Source of the DNA: Aliidiomarina celeris
GTDB lineage: Bacteria; Pseudomonadota; Gammaproteobacteria; Enterobacterales; Alteromonadaceae
DNA length: 64,000 nt
Assembly: GCF_003316875.1 (NCBI RefSeq)
Contig: NZ_QMIL01000002.1
Coordinates: 310,001 to 374,000 of the forward strand
Reading direction: 5' to 3'
A model generated the notes under the pieces. That model had not been told where the DNA came from, did no database searches, and was given only the letters and a program-made list of their open reading frames with translations. Shown piece after piece: positions 8,156 through 15,942 of the stretch (position 1 is its first letter; each line of letters starts with the position of its first letter). A program made the position numbers and the translations under genes.

Positions 8156-9334
8156 ATGAACGCGATTTGGGGACAAGCCTTTCGACCTTTTTTCTTGTTT
8201 GGTGCATTCTTTGCGGCTTTGGCGATTGGATTGTGGGGGCTGGCGCTGAATGGCCAGTTGAGCCTGTCGTTTTATGGCCATGCATTATTCTGGCATCAGC
8301 ATGAAATGCTATTTGGATTTGTTGCTGCGATTATTGTTGGCTTTTTGCTAACCGCAGTTCAGAACTGGACGGGTTTACGCGCAATACATGGGCGGTCGTT
8401 GTTCGTGCTTACCTTGGTGTGGGTGCTTGGACGGATTGCTATGTTGTTGCCGCAGGCCATACCATTGTGGAGCATTGCAGTTATTGACCTCGCTTTTATT
8501 CCACTGGCTACACTTTTCTTTGCTCAGTTGGTTATTCGTGCCGGCAACAAACGGAATCTGTTTCTCATTGGTGTATTGCTGTTGCTTTGGGTGTGTAATC
8601 TGATCATGCACCTCGGCGTTTTGCTGCAACAGTTTACTTGGCAACAACAAGGTGCAATTTCGGCGGTATTCGTTATTACTTTGATCATGACCGTAATTTC
8701 AGGCCGTGTGCTCCCCATGTTTACCGCGAACGGCACGAAAACCCCACGCGTATCGCCAATAATAGGGCTCGACTGGGTTGCAATGGGTAGTGTCTGGTTA
8801 ATTGCTGTGGTTACACTTTTTAACCTTGCTATAGACCATAGGCTACTTGCCTTGTTGTTCGCATTAGCCGCACTGACTAACGGCTGGCGAATCCTTCGGC
8901 TCAAAATATGGATTACTATAAAAACGCCCTTGCTTTGGTCTTTGCATTTAGCCGCTCTGTTTATCCCAATTGGGTTTGCGCTTTTCGCTCTACGGTACGC
9001 AGGCATTTCTGTCGGGGGTTCCCAAATTCCACAAACCGCGGCTATTCACGCACTTACTGCGGGTGCTATGGGTATGATGATCATTGCTATGATGGCACGA
9101 GTGGCTCTAGGGCACAGTGGGCGCCCTTTGATACCGCATCGGCTTATTAGTGTCGGCTTCCTGCTTGTTTGGGTTGCTGGGGTGATAAGGCTTACCACCG
9201 GATGGTTATTACCGAGTGGGGCAATGCTTTGGCTTAATATTGGAGTTGTAAGTTGGTTCTTCGGCTTTTTACTTTTTGTCGCCTTGTATTGGCGAGTTTT
9301 AACAACACCTCGGGCTGACGGGCGACCCGGATAA
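8156..9334 (+). CDS. nnrS: NnrS family haem/copper membrane protein
   Basis: Polytopic inner-membrane protein of 392 residues with about twelve hydrophobic segments. The N-terminal AFRPFFLFGAFFA, the early HALFWHQHEM histidine cluster and the later HALTAGAMGMMIIAMM segment are hallmarks of NnrS. NnrS proteins bind haem and copper and protect against nitric oxide and nitrosative stress in Vibrio and others; the biochemical mechanism is not settled. Position between mogA and other NO-related genes supports the call. A GGAGCGAGC ribosome site precedes the ATG. Confidence 0.92.
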   Translation: MNAIWGQAFRPFFLFGAFFAALAIGLWGLALNGQLSLSFYGHALFWHQHEMLFGFVAAIIVGFLLTAVQNWTGLRAIHGRSLFVLTLVWVLGRIAMLLPQAIPLWSIAVIDLAFIPLATLFFAQLVIRAGNKRNLFLIGVLLLLWVCNLIMHLGVLLQQFTWQQQGAISAVFVITLIMTVISGRVLPMFTANGTKTPRVSPIIGLDWVAMGSVWLIAVVTLFNLAIDHRLLALLFALAALTNGWRILRLKIWITIKTPLLWSLHLAALFIPIGFALFALRYAGISVGGSQIPQTAAIHALTAGAMGMMIIAMMARVALGHSGRPLIPHRLISVGFLLVWVAGVIRLTTGWLLPSGAMLWLNIGVVSWFFGFLLFVALYWRVLTTPRADGRPG

Positions 9335-9346
9335 AACCAATTTTTG

Positions 9347-9369
9347 TATCAAAAGTTGATATAAGTCAA
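9347..9369. promoter_or_regulatory. FNR/DNR-like box overlapping a TATCA-N5-TGATA palindrome
   Basis: TATCA-aaagt-TGATA (9347-9361) overlaps TTGAT-ataa-GTCAA (9356-9369), a 9/10 match to the FNR/DNR consensus. They lie 64-86 bp before the ATG of the DGC gene. The first element recurs near two other genes in this window. Confidence 0.6.
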
Positions 9370-9432
9370 GGTGGCTTTTCAACCAGGCTGTTAATGTAAA
9401 CATCTAGCCATAGCAGCAATGGAGGTGGGGAA

Positions 9433-9834
9433 ATGACTCATCAAGTTACCGAAAAGCCACTGGTTTATTCTTGTTCAGGGTGCTCAAATGTCGCGCAGTT
9501 GGCTAATGATTTGGCCGTTTGGATGCGCAACGAACAGAAAGCCGAAATGTCCTGTATTGCCGGTGTGGGTGGAAATGTAAAACAGTTAGTCCGGGTGGCG
9601 ACATCCGGCCGTAAAATCATTGCCATTGACGGTTGCCCGCTCAATTGCGTACGCCAGTCCCTTGCTCAGCACAATGTGGAGCCGACTTGGCACATTCAAT
9701 TGACCGATTGTGGCTTGAAAAAACGTGATGAAGAAGCATGCACCTTAGCCGATAGCTATCAAGCGATTAAACATATACAGCGTATTGTCGGAGAGGAAAT
9801 TGATTTCTCCCCCATGCTCAACTCTACGGGGTAG
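9433..9834 (+). CDS. DGC-domain putative zinc-binding protein
   Basis: 133-residue soluble protein with the features of the DGC family (putative zinc binding): YSCSGCSNV near the N-terminus, a lone Cys in EMSCIAGVGG, then IDGCPLNC containing the DGC motif, and two more cysteines. Genes of this family often sit beside denitrification or NO-response genes. Function is not established; a metal or NO-related thiol role is inference. A GGAGG ribosome site lies 8 bases before the ATG. The gene ends one base from the convergent moeB stop. Confidence 0.85.
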   Translation: MTHQVTEKPLVYSCSGCSNVAQLANDLAVWMRNEQKAEMSCIAGVGGNVKQLVRVATSGRKIIAIDGCPLNCVRQSLAQHNVEPTWHIQLTDCGLKKRDEEACTLADSYQAIKHIQRIVGEEIDFSPMLNSTG

Positions 9835-9835
9835 T

Positions 9836-10591
9836 TCAGGCGCGGCAAATGTCACAAGCGGGGTGCTTCGGAACCTTTAACTGTTGCCATTCAGAACTCA
9901 AACCGTCAAAAAGAGTGAGTTGTCCTGATTCTACAGGGAGTCCTGCAATGAGCTTTAGGGCGTCGAGTGCTTGCAAATTACCAATAATAGCCACCAGCGG
10001 AGCAAATATTCCGGCTTCCATGCAACTTAGTTCTTGCTCCCCGAAATAGCGACTCATACAGCCATAACATGGGCTTTCTGCGGTGTTCAAAAAGCTTATC
10101 ACTTGTCCTTCAAAACGAATGGCAGCACCCGAAATCAGCGGCACGCGGTGACGCACGCACGCGCTATTGATCAGCAAGCGAGTTGCTAAGTTGTCGGTGC
10201 AGTCAAGCACCGCATCTGCGTCTTGTAAATGCTGCTCAAGCCATAGCGGGTCGACTTTACAGGTAAAAGCGTCAATGTGGGGTTCAGGGTTGAGTGCTTG
10301 TAGTCGCTCTTGTGCGGCTACTGCTTTGAAACGACCTACATCGGCTTCGGTAAATAAGGTTTGGCGTTGCAAATTATGGGTCTCAATATGGTCGTGATCC
10401 GCAACGACAAGATGCCCAACGCCGCTACTCGCCAAATACGGCAGGGCTGCACAGCCTAAGCCCCCAGCACCAATCACTACAACCTTGCTCGCTAGAATAC
10501 GTTCCTGCCCCTCAAAACTCAGCTGCGGCAGCATTACATGGCGGCTGTAACGCATGGATTGGGAGTGAGTCAGCTCTGTAATATCGCGCAT
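9836..10591 (-). CDS. moeB: MoeB/ThiF-family adenylyltransferase
   Basis: E1-like enzyme that adenylates the C-terminal glycine of MoaD (or ThiS) to prepare it for sulfur transfer. The nucleotide-binding motif GAGGLGCAALPYL is at about residue 42, the TDN motif appears in LDCTDNLATR, and zinc cysteines are in CYGC and the C-terminal CDIC. At 251 residues it fits MoeB, with no rhodanese extension. It lies 10 bases downstream of norR on the same strand and may be co-transcribed. MoeB is preferred over ThiF because of mogA nearby; the distinction is not certain. Confidence 0.85.
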   Translation of the reverse strand: MRDITELTHSQSMRYSRHVMLPQLSFEGQERILASKVVVIGAGGLGCAALPYLASSGVGHLVVADHDHIETHNLQRQTLFTEADVGRFKAVAAQERLQALNPEPHIDAFTCKVDPLWLEQHLQDADAVLDCTDNLATRLLINSACVRHRVPLISGAAIRFEGQVISFLNTAESPCYGCMSRYFGEQELSCMEAGIFAPLVAIIGNLQALDALKLIAGLPVESGQLTLFDGLSSEWQQLKVPKHPACDICRA

Positions 10592-10601
10592 GGTGTATTT
10601 C

Positions 10602-12131
10602 CTAATGTTTTAAACCTGACTTTTTAGCGAGTTTATGCAAGTTGCTAGGGTCGATATCGAGCGCTTTTGCCGCTGCAGCCCAAACGCCATTGTGAGCGTC
10701 TAACGCATGCTTAATCGCTGCTCGCTGGGCCAAAGCCAATTGCGCTTTTAATGGTAAGGTGAAGTGAGACGGAGGCTCATTGGTCGTATTCTTGATTGGG
10801 TCTAACTCATCGGTTTGACTCAGTATTAAATCACCCAGCATGTCCTTGTCAATGGTGGCTATGGTCTTGCCTTTGTTGGCTATCGCTAATAAGCGGATGC
10901 ATGCTCGAGAGATAACATGCTCTAATTCGCGTACATTGCCCGGCCAGTGATAGTGCAGCAGTGCTTGCTCAGCATCTGGAGCCAGACGAATCGCACGTAA
11001 ACCAATGCGTACTCTATTTTGTTCGAGGAAGTGCCCGGCTAATTCGAGAATGTCGAGTCCACGCTCGCGAAGAGGGCTCAGTAGAATAGGGTAAACCGAA
11101 AGACGGTGATACAAATCAGCACGAAACTCACTTAATTTCACTTGCTCTGACAGGTTACGATTTGTAGCCGCGACAATACGTACATCGACTTTATGGGCTT
11201 GATCACTACCTAGCCGCTGTAATTCACCGCTTTGTAAAACGCGAAGCAACTTCGCCTGCACGGTCAGGCTAAGCTCGCCTACCTCGTCTAAAAATAGCGT
11301 ACTGCCATTCGCTTGCTCAAATCGTCCGGGTCTTTGCTTAATCGCCCCCGAAAAGGCACCTTTCATGTGTCCAAACAATTCACTTTCTGCAAGTGAGTCG
11401 GGAAGGGCTGCACAGTTCACGTATACCATGTCCAGATGATGGCGGTTTGAGTGTTCATGAATATACTGAGCAATGAGCTCTTTCCCGGTTCCTGTTTCGC
11501 CTTGAATAAGTACGGTTAAATCGGAACTGGCCACGAGCTCGGCTTCGGCTAAGGTCGCTTTGAAATTAGCGGCGCTGCCAATCAGCGTGGTTTCACCTTG
11601 AAAACTTCGTGGTGTGCGTGTTGGCGCCACCCTGAGTCGGTAATAGTCATACTCCAATTGATTAACCCGCAGCAACGCTTCGAGTGCTAGCGCCATCATG
11701 CGCAGTTGTTGAATAGTGTGGGTCGAAAAACTACCCGCTTCGCGGGCGTCAAGTGTCAGGGCTCCCCAAAGGTTGCCGTCAATATAAAGGCTGATACCTA
11801 AACAATCGTGCACCTCTAAGTCTTCGGTGCTCATGGTGCTGAGTAACCCATCGTACGGATCGGGAAGTGCGTTTCCGGGGGCAAAATGAACCGGCTCTCG
11901 TTCTGCTAGTATAGCGGCTAACCGAGGGTGCCGTTCTGGCTCAAAACAGCGGCCATTTGCGTCGGCAACCAATCCCACACTAGCGCGTACATAAAGCCCT
12001 TCATTTTTTTGCTGCAACAGTACCACCGCGTCGCAATTAAATTCGGTTTGTAATGCGTTGATCGCCCGTTGCAGTCGTGTTTCCGCGTTCACGGATGTGG
12101 TCAGGTCGGTAATCAGTGAAGCCCAGAGCAT
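10602..12131 (-). CDS. norR: NO-responsive sigma54 transcription activator NorR
   Basis: Three-domain enhancer-binding protein: N-terminal GAF domain (NO-sensing non-haem iron in E. coli), central AAA+ domain with Walker A GETGTGKE, the sigma54 loop as GAFSGA (usually GAFTGA), Walker B LFLDEVGEL, and a C-terminal HTH ending LDIDPSNLHKLAKKSGL. The frame is open further upstream, but ATG 12131 is preferred. It has an AAAGG ribosome site, gives 509 residues (E. coli NorR is 504), and leaves two NorR-like sites in the intergenic region rather than in the gene. The divergent ric gene is the likely target. Confidence 0.93.
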   Translation of the reverse strand: MLWASLITDLTTSVNAETRLQRAINALQTEFNCDAVVLLQQKNEGLYVRASVGLVADANGRCFEPERHPRLAAILAEREPVHFAPGNALPDPYDGLLSTMSTEDLEVHDCLGISLYIDGNLWGALTLDAREAGSFSTHTIQQLRMMALALEALLRVNQLEYDYYRLRVAPTRTPRSFQGETTLIGSAANFKATLAEAELVASSDLTVLIQGETGTGKELIAQYIHEHSNRHHLDMVYVNCAALPDSLAESELFGHMKGAFSGAIKQRPGRFEQANGSTLFLDEVGELSLTVQAKLLRVLQSGELQRLGSDQAHKVDVRIVAATNRNLSEQVKLSEFRADLYHRLSVYPILLSPLRERGLDILELAGHFLEQNRVRIGLRAIRLAPDAEQALLHYHWPGNVRELEHVISRACIRLLAIANKGKTIATIDKDMLGDLILSQTDELDPIKNTTNEPPSHFTLPLKAQLALAQRAAIKHALDAHNGVWAAAAKALDIDPSNLHKLAKKSGLKH

Positions 12132-12148
12132 GGTGGTTTTACCTTTTA

Positions 12149-12187
12149 GGGTAGAAATAACCCGTCTAATCAAAGGTAAAAAATACC
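12149..12187. promoter_or_regulatory. Two NorR-type enhancer sites (GGT-N7-ACC)
   Basis: GGGT-N7-ACCC at 12149-12163 and GGT-N7-ACC at 12175-12187 match the NorR recognition form reported for Ralstonia (GGT-N7-ACC) and E. coli (core GT-N7-AC). Centres are 25 bp apart. They lie between norR and ric, 55-95 bp upstream of a sigma54-like promoter, a normal enhancer distance. Confidence 0.75.
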
Positions 12188-12228
12188 ATAGCACACAGAA
12201 AACCTATAGAAATCAAAGGAGGTACTCA

Positions 12229-12244
12229 TGGCGCGATTCTTGAT
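12229..12244 (+). promoter_or_regulatory. Candidate sigma54 promoter for ric
   Basis: TGGCGCG-N4-TTGAT resembles the -24/-12 consensus TGGCACG-N4-TTGCW with two mismatches, one being GA instead of the nearly invariant GC at -12. The position downstream of NorR-type sites and about 60 bases before the ric ATG supports it, but the -12 mismatch keeps confidence moderate. Confidence 0.45.
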
Positions 12245-12289
12245 AGTTAAGCTAAGGAAAGCATGTGAAAACACTATCTTATCAAGAAT
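12236..12289. repeat. Inverted repeat in the ric promoter region
   Basis: ATTCTTGATA (12236-12245) and TATCAAGAAT (12280-12289) are perfect inverted 10-mers with centres 44 bp apart. The left arm overlaps the -12 part of the sigma54-like promoter and the right arm lies 18 bases before the ric start codon. An inner pair GATAGT/ACTATC adds to the symmetry. Confidence 0.6.
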
Positions 12290-12306
12290 AATTTTAGGAG
12301 TCGGTT

Positions 12307-12969
12307 ATGAATTATTTAGAGCAATCGTTGGGTGAGCTTGCTACAGAAATTCCAGGGGCTACGGAAGTTTTCCATCGCTATGGACTCGATTTTTGCTGCA
12401 ACGGCCAGCGCTCACTGGCGGATGCGCTGGCACGGAAGTCGATTGATGGCAGCCCGGTGGTTGAAAAGTTAACTGCATTAGTACAAAACACCGCTCAGCA
12501 GTCGAATGCACAAAAGTGGCGAGACGCGGAGCCAAAAGCGCTAATTGACCATATTCTCGTGCGCTACCACGAGCGTCACCGTGAACAGCTAACCGAGCTG
12601 ATTCGTTTAGCGCGCCGAGTTGAGCTGGTACATGGCGATCGTGAAGCTTGTCCAGTCGGTTTAGCTGATCATTTAGAAGACGTATTTCATGAACTTGAAA
12701 GCCATATGGCGAAAGAAGAACAAATTCTCTTCCCCATGATTGCTCAAGGCGCTTACCCTTCGGGACCTATCATGGTGATGGAAGAAGAGCATGTGCATCA
12801 TGGTGAAGCCTTGGATGAAATTGATCGTCTGACTAATGGTATTGAGCTCCCTATCGGAGCTTGCAATACATGGACCGCACTCTACGTGGGCTTACGTGAG
12901 TTCAAGCGCGACATCATGGACCATATTCACCTCGAGAATTATGTACTCTTTCAACAACCTCAAAACTAG
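12307..12969 (+). CDS. ytfE: Iron-sulfur cluster repair di-iron protein RIC (YtfE/ScdA/NorA)
   Basis: Cytoplasmic di-iron protein that repairs Fe-S clusters damaged by nitric oxide or peroxide. It has the N-terminal ScdA-type domain with the DFCCNGQRSLADAL di-cysteine motif. A hemerythrin-like four-helix bundle follows, with metal-ligand His and Glu in HERHREQ, HELESHMAKEEQ, MEEEHVHHGE and MDHIHLEN. 220 residues, exactly as in E. coli YtfE. It is divergent from norR with NorR-like sites between, so NO induction through NorR and sigma54 is likely. The stop abuts the convergent yip1-like gene with no gap. Confidence 0.95.
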   Translation: MNYLEQSLGELATEIPGATEVFHRYGLDFCCNGQRSLADALARKSIDGSPVVEKLTALVQNTAQQSNAQKWRDAEPKALIDHILVRYHERHREQLTELIRLARRVELVHGDREACPVGLADHLEDVFHELESHMAKEEQILFPMIAQGAYPSGPIMVMEEEHVHHGEALDEIDRLTNGIELPIGACNTWTALYVGLREFKRDIMDHIHLENYVLFQQPQN

Positions 12970-13536
12970 CTAGAAGGCCCATATCAATACCAGCAAGAGT
13001 ATCCACGCGATGAGGGAGGCGCTGATCACAATGATAGCCGTTGACATGGCCTCTGTGTCTTTGCCTTTCTCATGCGTCATAGCACGAATACCATTGAAAA
13101 CCATGCCTGATGAAAGTAAGAAACCTGCCAAGCCGACAAAAGCATTCACCCAAATAATCGGAATCAAAAGTACAAGGGAAGACAACCATAGAGGTAATGG
13201 CGCGAGGGCGGCAATAAGGTAGCTTTGCGCGTATTGGAAGCCAAGCTTATGAGATTCGCTTACAGCCTGAATGAGCCAGCCCATAACGAAGAAGGTAAGC
13301 AGCTGCGCCATAAACAGCGTGGTGGTAAAGAACCGCCAATTTCTGTCGTGAAAACCTTGAATAAACTCGTCGCCGTAATGGGTACCTGCATAGTAAAGCA
13401 GCACCGGAGGAAGTAACGCCATCGGTAGCACAAGTAACCAAGCCAAGGTAGGAATGGACGGACTTACTTGAATCAGTGTTGGCCAACCGGCCTTTGCACT
13501 GAAAGGTAAACTTAGAACTTCTCGTAACCGAATCAT
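12970..13536 (-). CDS. Yip1-family integral membrane protein
   Basis: 188-residue inner-membrane protein with five or six hydrophobic segments and the loose features of the bacterial YIP1 domain family. The N-terminal stretch preceding the first membrane span contains WPTLIQ, and a conserved GTHYGDEF-like loop follows it. No enzymatic motif is visible and the function of these bacterial members is unknown. AAAGG upstream of the ATG serves as ribosome site and partly overlaps a long palindrome. It is downstream of the 2-oxo-acid decarboxylase gene but has its own candidate promoter. Confidence 0.75.
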   Translation of the reverse strand: MIRLREVLSLPFSAKAGWPTLIQVSPSIPTLAWLLVLPMALLPPVLLYYAGTHYGDEFIQGFHDRNWRFFTTTLFMAQLLTFFVMGWLIQAVSESHKLGFQYAQSYLIAALAPLPLWLSSLVLLIPIIWVNAFVGLAGFLLSSGMVFNGIRAMTHEKGKDTEAMSTAIIVISASLIAWILLLVLIWAF

Positions 13537-13544
13537 AAATCGCC

Positions 13545-13567
13545 TTTATATCAATACATGATATAAA
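13545..13567. promoter_or_regulatory. Operator-like palindrome before the Yip1 gene
   Basis: TTTATATCA-ATACA-TGATATAAA is a perfect 9-5-9 inverted repeat, 8-31 bases upstream of the yip1-like ATG and touching its ribosome site. The core TATCA-N5-TGATA is shared with the sites at 9347 and 15216. Its place at the predicted transcription start suits a repressor. Confidence 0.65.
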
Positions 13568-13568
13568 T

Positions 13569-13597
13569 AGCATGATGTGGAAATACTCGTTTGTCAA
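13569..13597 (-). promoter_or_regulatory. Candidate sigma70 promoter for the Yip1 gene
   Basis: On the minus strand, a perfect -35 TTGACA (13597-13592) is followed after 17 bases by CATGCT (13574-13569), a poor -10. The predicted start falls in the palindrome. Confidence 0.45.
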
Positions 13598-13603
13598 ATA
13601 TGT

Positions 13604-15193
13604 TTAACATCGTCCCGCAGCAAGAAACCCGTCAGCAAAACCTTGTAACTTTGCCGTTCTGCTATTGGGAGCTAACTGAGCTTCAATCAGTGTGAAGCGA
13701 GTCGTATCCATTAAAGCGTTATCGAATGCTTGTGCCAATTCATCTTCATTCGAAACCGAAACGCCTTTGCCGCCCATGGCTTCGGCAAGTTGAACGTAGT
13801 TCCAGTGTTCGAGCTTGGTGCAACCTAAGCCGGGTGAAAAAGCTTCGATCATGTCCCACTTTTTATTATTAAAGAGCACAATAATGGGCGCGTAGCCTGC
13901 TCTGGTAAAGTGCCCAAGTTCGAGCCCTGTCATGAGAAATGCACCGTCACCCACGAATATCAGTGGGCGCATACCCGTGGCGGCCATAACGCCATAAGCA
14001 GCAGGAATTGCATAACCCATAGATGCGTAAAATGCTGGGGCGAGGAGCAAAGTCGGGTACGCATTAAGTGAGGCAAACAAGCAATCACCCACGTCGCTCA
14101 CAACGGGGAAAGTGTGGTCTCTTTTACTCATAATCTGCTCAACCACCTGTGCGACTCGAGATGCGCAAAAAACCTCGGTCTCAACACTATTCCGACTACG
14201 GCATATGCTCATGTTTTCCGCTGTAAAAGCTGAAGGCAGCGCTTCGCCCAGCTCGCGAAGTTGAGTGCGAAGAGAAAGCTCAGGACCATGTTGTTGTAGG
14301 TCGAAAACCTTATTATCAGGAAAAAGAGCCATATTGGCGGCAAAATTACTGTCGGTTCGAATAACTCCGACTTGTAAAATGCAATCGGCTTCCGAGAGCA
14401 ACTGTGTTGCGTGTTGATCGGATTTGTCGAGGAAAATGCCACAATACATGGGGTGGTGCTGATTAATACTGGCTCTCCCCATAAAGGTGCTCAGCATCGG
14501 AATGTTAAGCCGAGTGGCAAGATGTTCCAATTCAGCCGTAGCATTAAAGCGACGAACGTCGACACCCGCCAGTATAACCGGACGCTTTGCCTTTTGTAGT
14601 GCGGTGATCACTGGGGCAACGATGTGCTCCAGATGTTGCATATTGGGAGGGTTAGGTTGGTAATTCTCGACCGCTTTTACTTGAAATTCTGTGGCGTTTC
14701 GCGGAAGTTCAATCAGCACAGGACGACTTCTTTCTTTCGCGGTTTGAAACGCTTCCCGTATTTTCTCAGCAGCAGTTTCAGGCTGATCAATACGCACTTG
14801 CGTGGCGGTAATTTCTTTGAAAATTGAGCGTTGAGAATCCACATGCTTGGCTTGGTGATGAATTTGCAAACCACGTTCTATCTCCTGTGCGCTTGGGTAA
14901 CCGGCAACCACCACGACGGGCACATGCTCGACATAGGCTTGTGCAACCGCATTCACTGCGTTGAGCGCACCCGCACCATAGGTAAGAATAACAACACTCG
15001 GTTTATTAGTAATACGAGCCGCACCGTCTGCGGCAAAAACCGCAGCAGGCTCATGGCTCAGGTAATGCAGAGGCAGGTTCCCGTTCTGCTCTAACGCTTG
15101 AAAAAATGGCAAGACAAAATCACCGGGGATTCCGAATAGCTCAGTTACCCCAAATTGCTCACATTCCTGAACGAAACATTCGACTAGCTGCAT
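13604..15193 (-). CDS. Thiamine-diphosphate 2-oxo-acid decarboxylase (indole-/phenylpyruvate type)
   Basis: ThDP-dependent decarboxylase of 529 residues that would convert a 2-oxo acid to an aldehyde and CO2. It has the N-terminal Pyr domain with catalytic Glu in SHEPAAVFAADGAAR, a di-histidine motif in QIHHQAKHVDSQ corresponding to the HH pair of pyruvate decarboxylase, a central domain, and the C-terminal ThDP/Mg motif beginning GDGAFLMTGLELGH and ending NNKKWD. The HH pair argues for a decarboxylase rather than acetolactate synthase or oxalyl-CoA decarboxylase. The substrate cannot be read; indolepyruvate, phenylpyruvate or a branched 2-oxo acid are candidates. Confidence 0.82.
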   Translation of the reverse strand: MQLVECFVQECEQFGVTELFGIPGDFVLPFFQALEQNGNLPLHYLSHEPAAVFAADGAARITNKPSVVILTYGAGALNAVNAVAQAYVEHVPVVVVAGYPSAQEIERGLQIHHQAKHVDSQRSIFKEITATQVRIDQPETAAEKIREAFQTAKERSRPVLIELPRNATEFQVKAVENYQPNPPNMQHLEHIVAPVITALQKAKRPVILAGVDVRRFNATAELEHLATRLNIPMLSTFMGRASINQHHPMYCGIFLDKSDQHATQLLSEADCILQVGVIRTDSNFAANMALFPDNKVFDLQQHGPELSLRTQLRELGEALPSAFTAENMSICRSRNSVETEVFCASRVAQVVEQIMSKRDHTFPVVSDVGDCLFASLNAYPTLLLAPAFYASMGYAIPAAYGVMAATGMRPLIFVGDGAFLMTGLELGHFTRAGYAPIIVLFNNKKWDMIEAFSPGLGCTKLEHWNYVQLAEAMGGKGVSVSNEDELAQAFDNALMDTTRFTLIEAQLAPNSRTAKLQGFADGFLAAGRC

Positions 15194-15214
15194 GCTTTTT
15201 GACCTTCATAATTT

Positions 15215-15231
15215 CTATCAGCCCATGATAG
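15215..15231. promoter_or_regulatory. Operator-like palindrome before the decarboxylase gene
   Basis: CTATCA-GCCCA-TGATAG, a perfect 6-5-6 inverted repeat centred 30 bp upstream of the decarboxylase ATG, shares TATCA-N5-TGATA with the sites at 9347 and 13549. The rest of the 146-base gap (15194-15339) shows nothing else clear. Confidence 0.6.
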
Positions 15232-15339
15232 GAGCGTGGTGGCAAAAGCATAGTGATATATCGAGGTATCTCTTTGTTGTTATTTTTCGTGCGGTCTGGA
15301 AAGCATTTTAAGCTGGCGTGATGTTTCGGCAGTATATCC

Positions 15340-15666
15340 CTATTGCCAAGGTTTGTTTTTGGTGTTGCTGACGCACTTTAATCCGCGATGCAGGGCGGCT
15401 TTGGCGATCATGTTGGCACTCACTGGCGCGGTAACAAAGAGAAATGCGGTGATAAGCGCTTCTTGCATACTTACCCCCTCGGTAAAGAAGGTGAAGTATA
15501 GAAACGAGCCGAATAGCGTGGCACCAACGCCTAAGGTGCTCGCCTTCGCAGGGCCATGTAAGCGGGTGTAAATGTCCGGTAGGCGAGCGAGACCTATCGT
15601 GCCGATCAGCGCAATTAAGGCACCGATGACTAAGAACAAACTAATGCTCACTTCTAATATAACCAT
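15340..15666 (-). CDS. mnhG: Mrp/Mnh antiporter subunit G
   Basis: 108-residue membrane subunit with three hydrophobic segments and the MnhG/MrpG signature: GTIGLARLPDIYTRLHGPAKASTLG, in two parts, between the first and second spans. It is the last gene of the Na+(K+)/H+ antiporter operon, 6 bases after mnhF. Part of the small-subunit set E-F-G needed for assembly of Mrp complexes. Confidence 0.92.
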   Translation of the reverse strand: MVILEVSISLFLVIGALIALIGTIGLARLPDIYTRLHGPAKASTLGVGATLFGSFLYFTFFTEGVSMQEALITAFLFVTAPVSANMIAKAALHRGLKCVSNTKNKPWQ

Positions 15667-15672
15667 AAAGAC

Positions 15673-15942
15673 CTACTCAATTAAGTCGCCGCGCATAAGA
15701 TAGCGCGTTAGTGCCACGGTGCTGACAAAGCCCATTAAAGCGATCAGCAGCGCGGCTTCAAAGAGAATGTTGGTGCCCATTCGAATCCCTGTCAGGACTA
15801 TAACCGCAATCAAGTTAATGGCCATAGTGTCCAGCGCTAAAATTCGGTCGACGACGTCGGGACCGACAATTAAGCGGTACAGCGTAAATAGAATTGCGAG
15901 GGAGAATAGCGCCAACGCAATCGTCACGGCGTAAGCTAGCAT
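15673..15942 (-). CDS. mnhF: Mrp/Mnh antiporter subunit F
   Basis: 89-residue three-span membrane subunit. The GPDVVDRILALDTMAINLIA segment (20 residues) is characteristic of MnhF/MrpF. An AGGAGATC ribosome site precedes ATG 15942, and the start overlaps the end of mnhE by a few bases, so the two are translationally coupled. Confidence 0.92.
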   Translation of the reverse strand: MLAYAVTIALALFSLAILFTLYRLIVGPDVVDRILALDTMAINLIAVIVLTGIRMGTNILFEAALLIALMGFVSTVALTRYLMRGDLIE

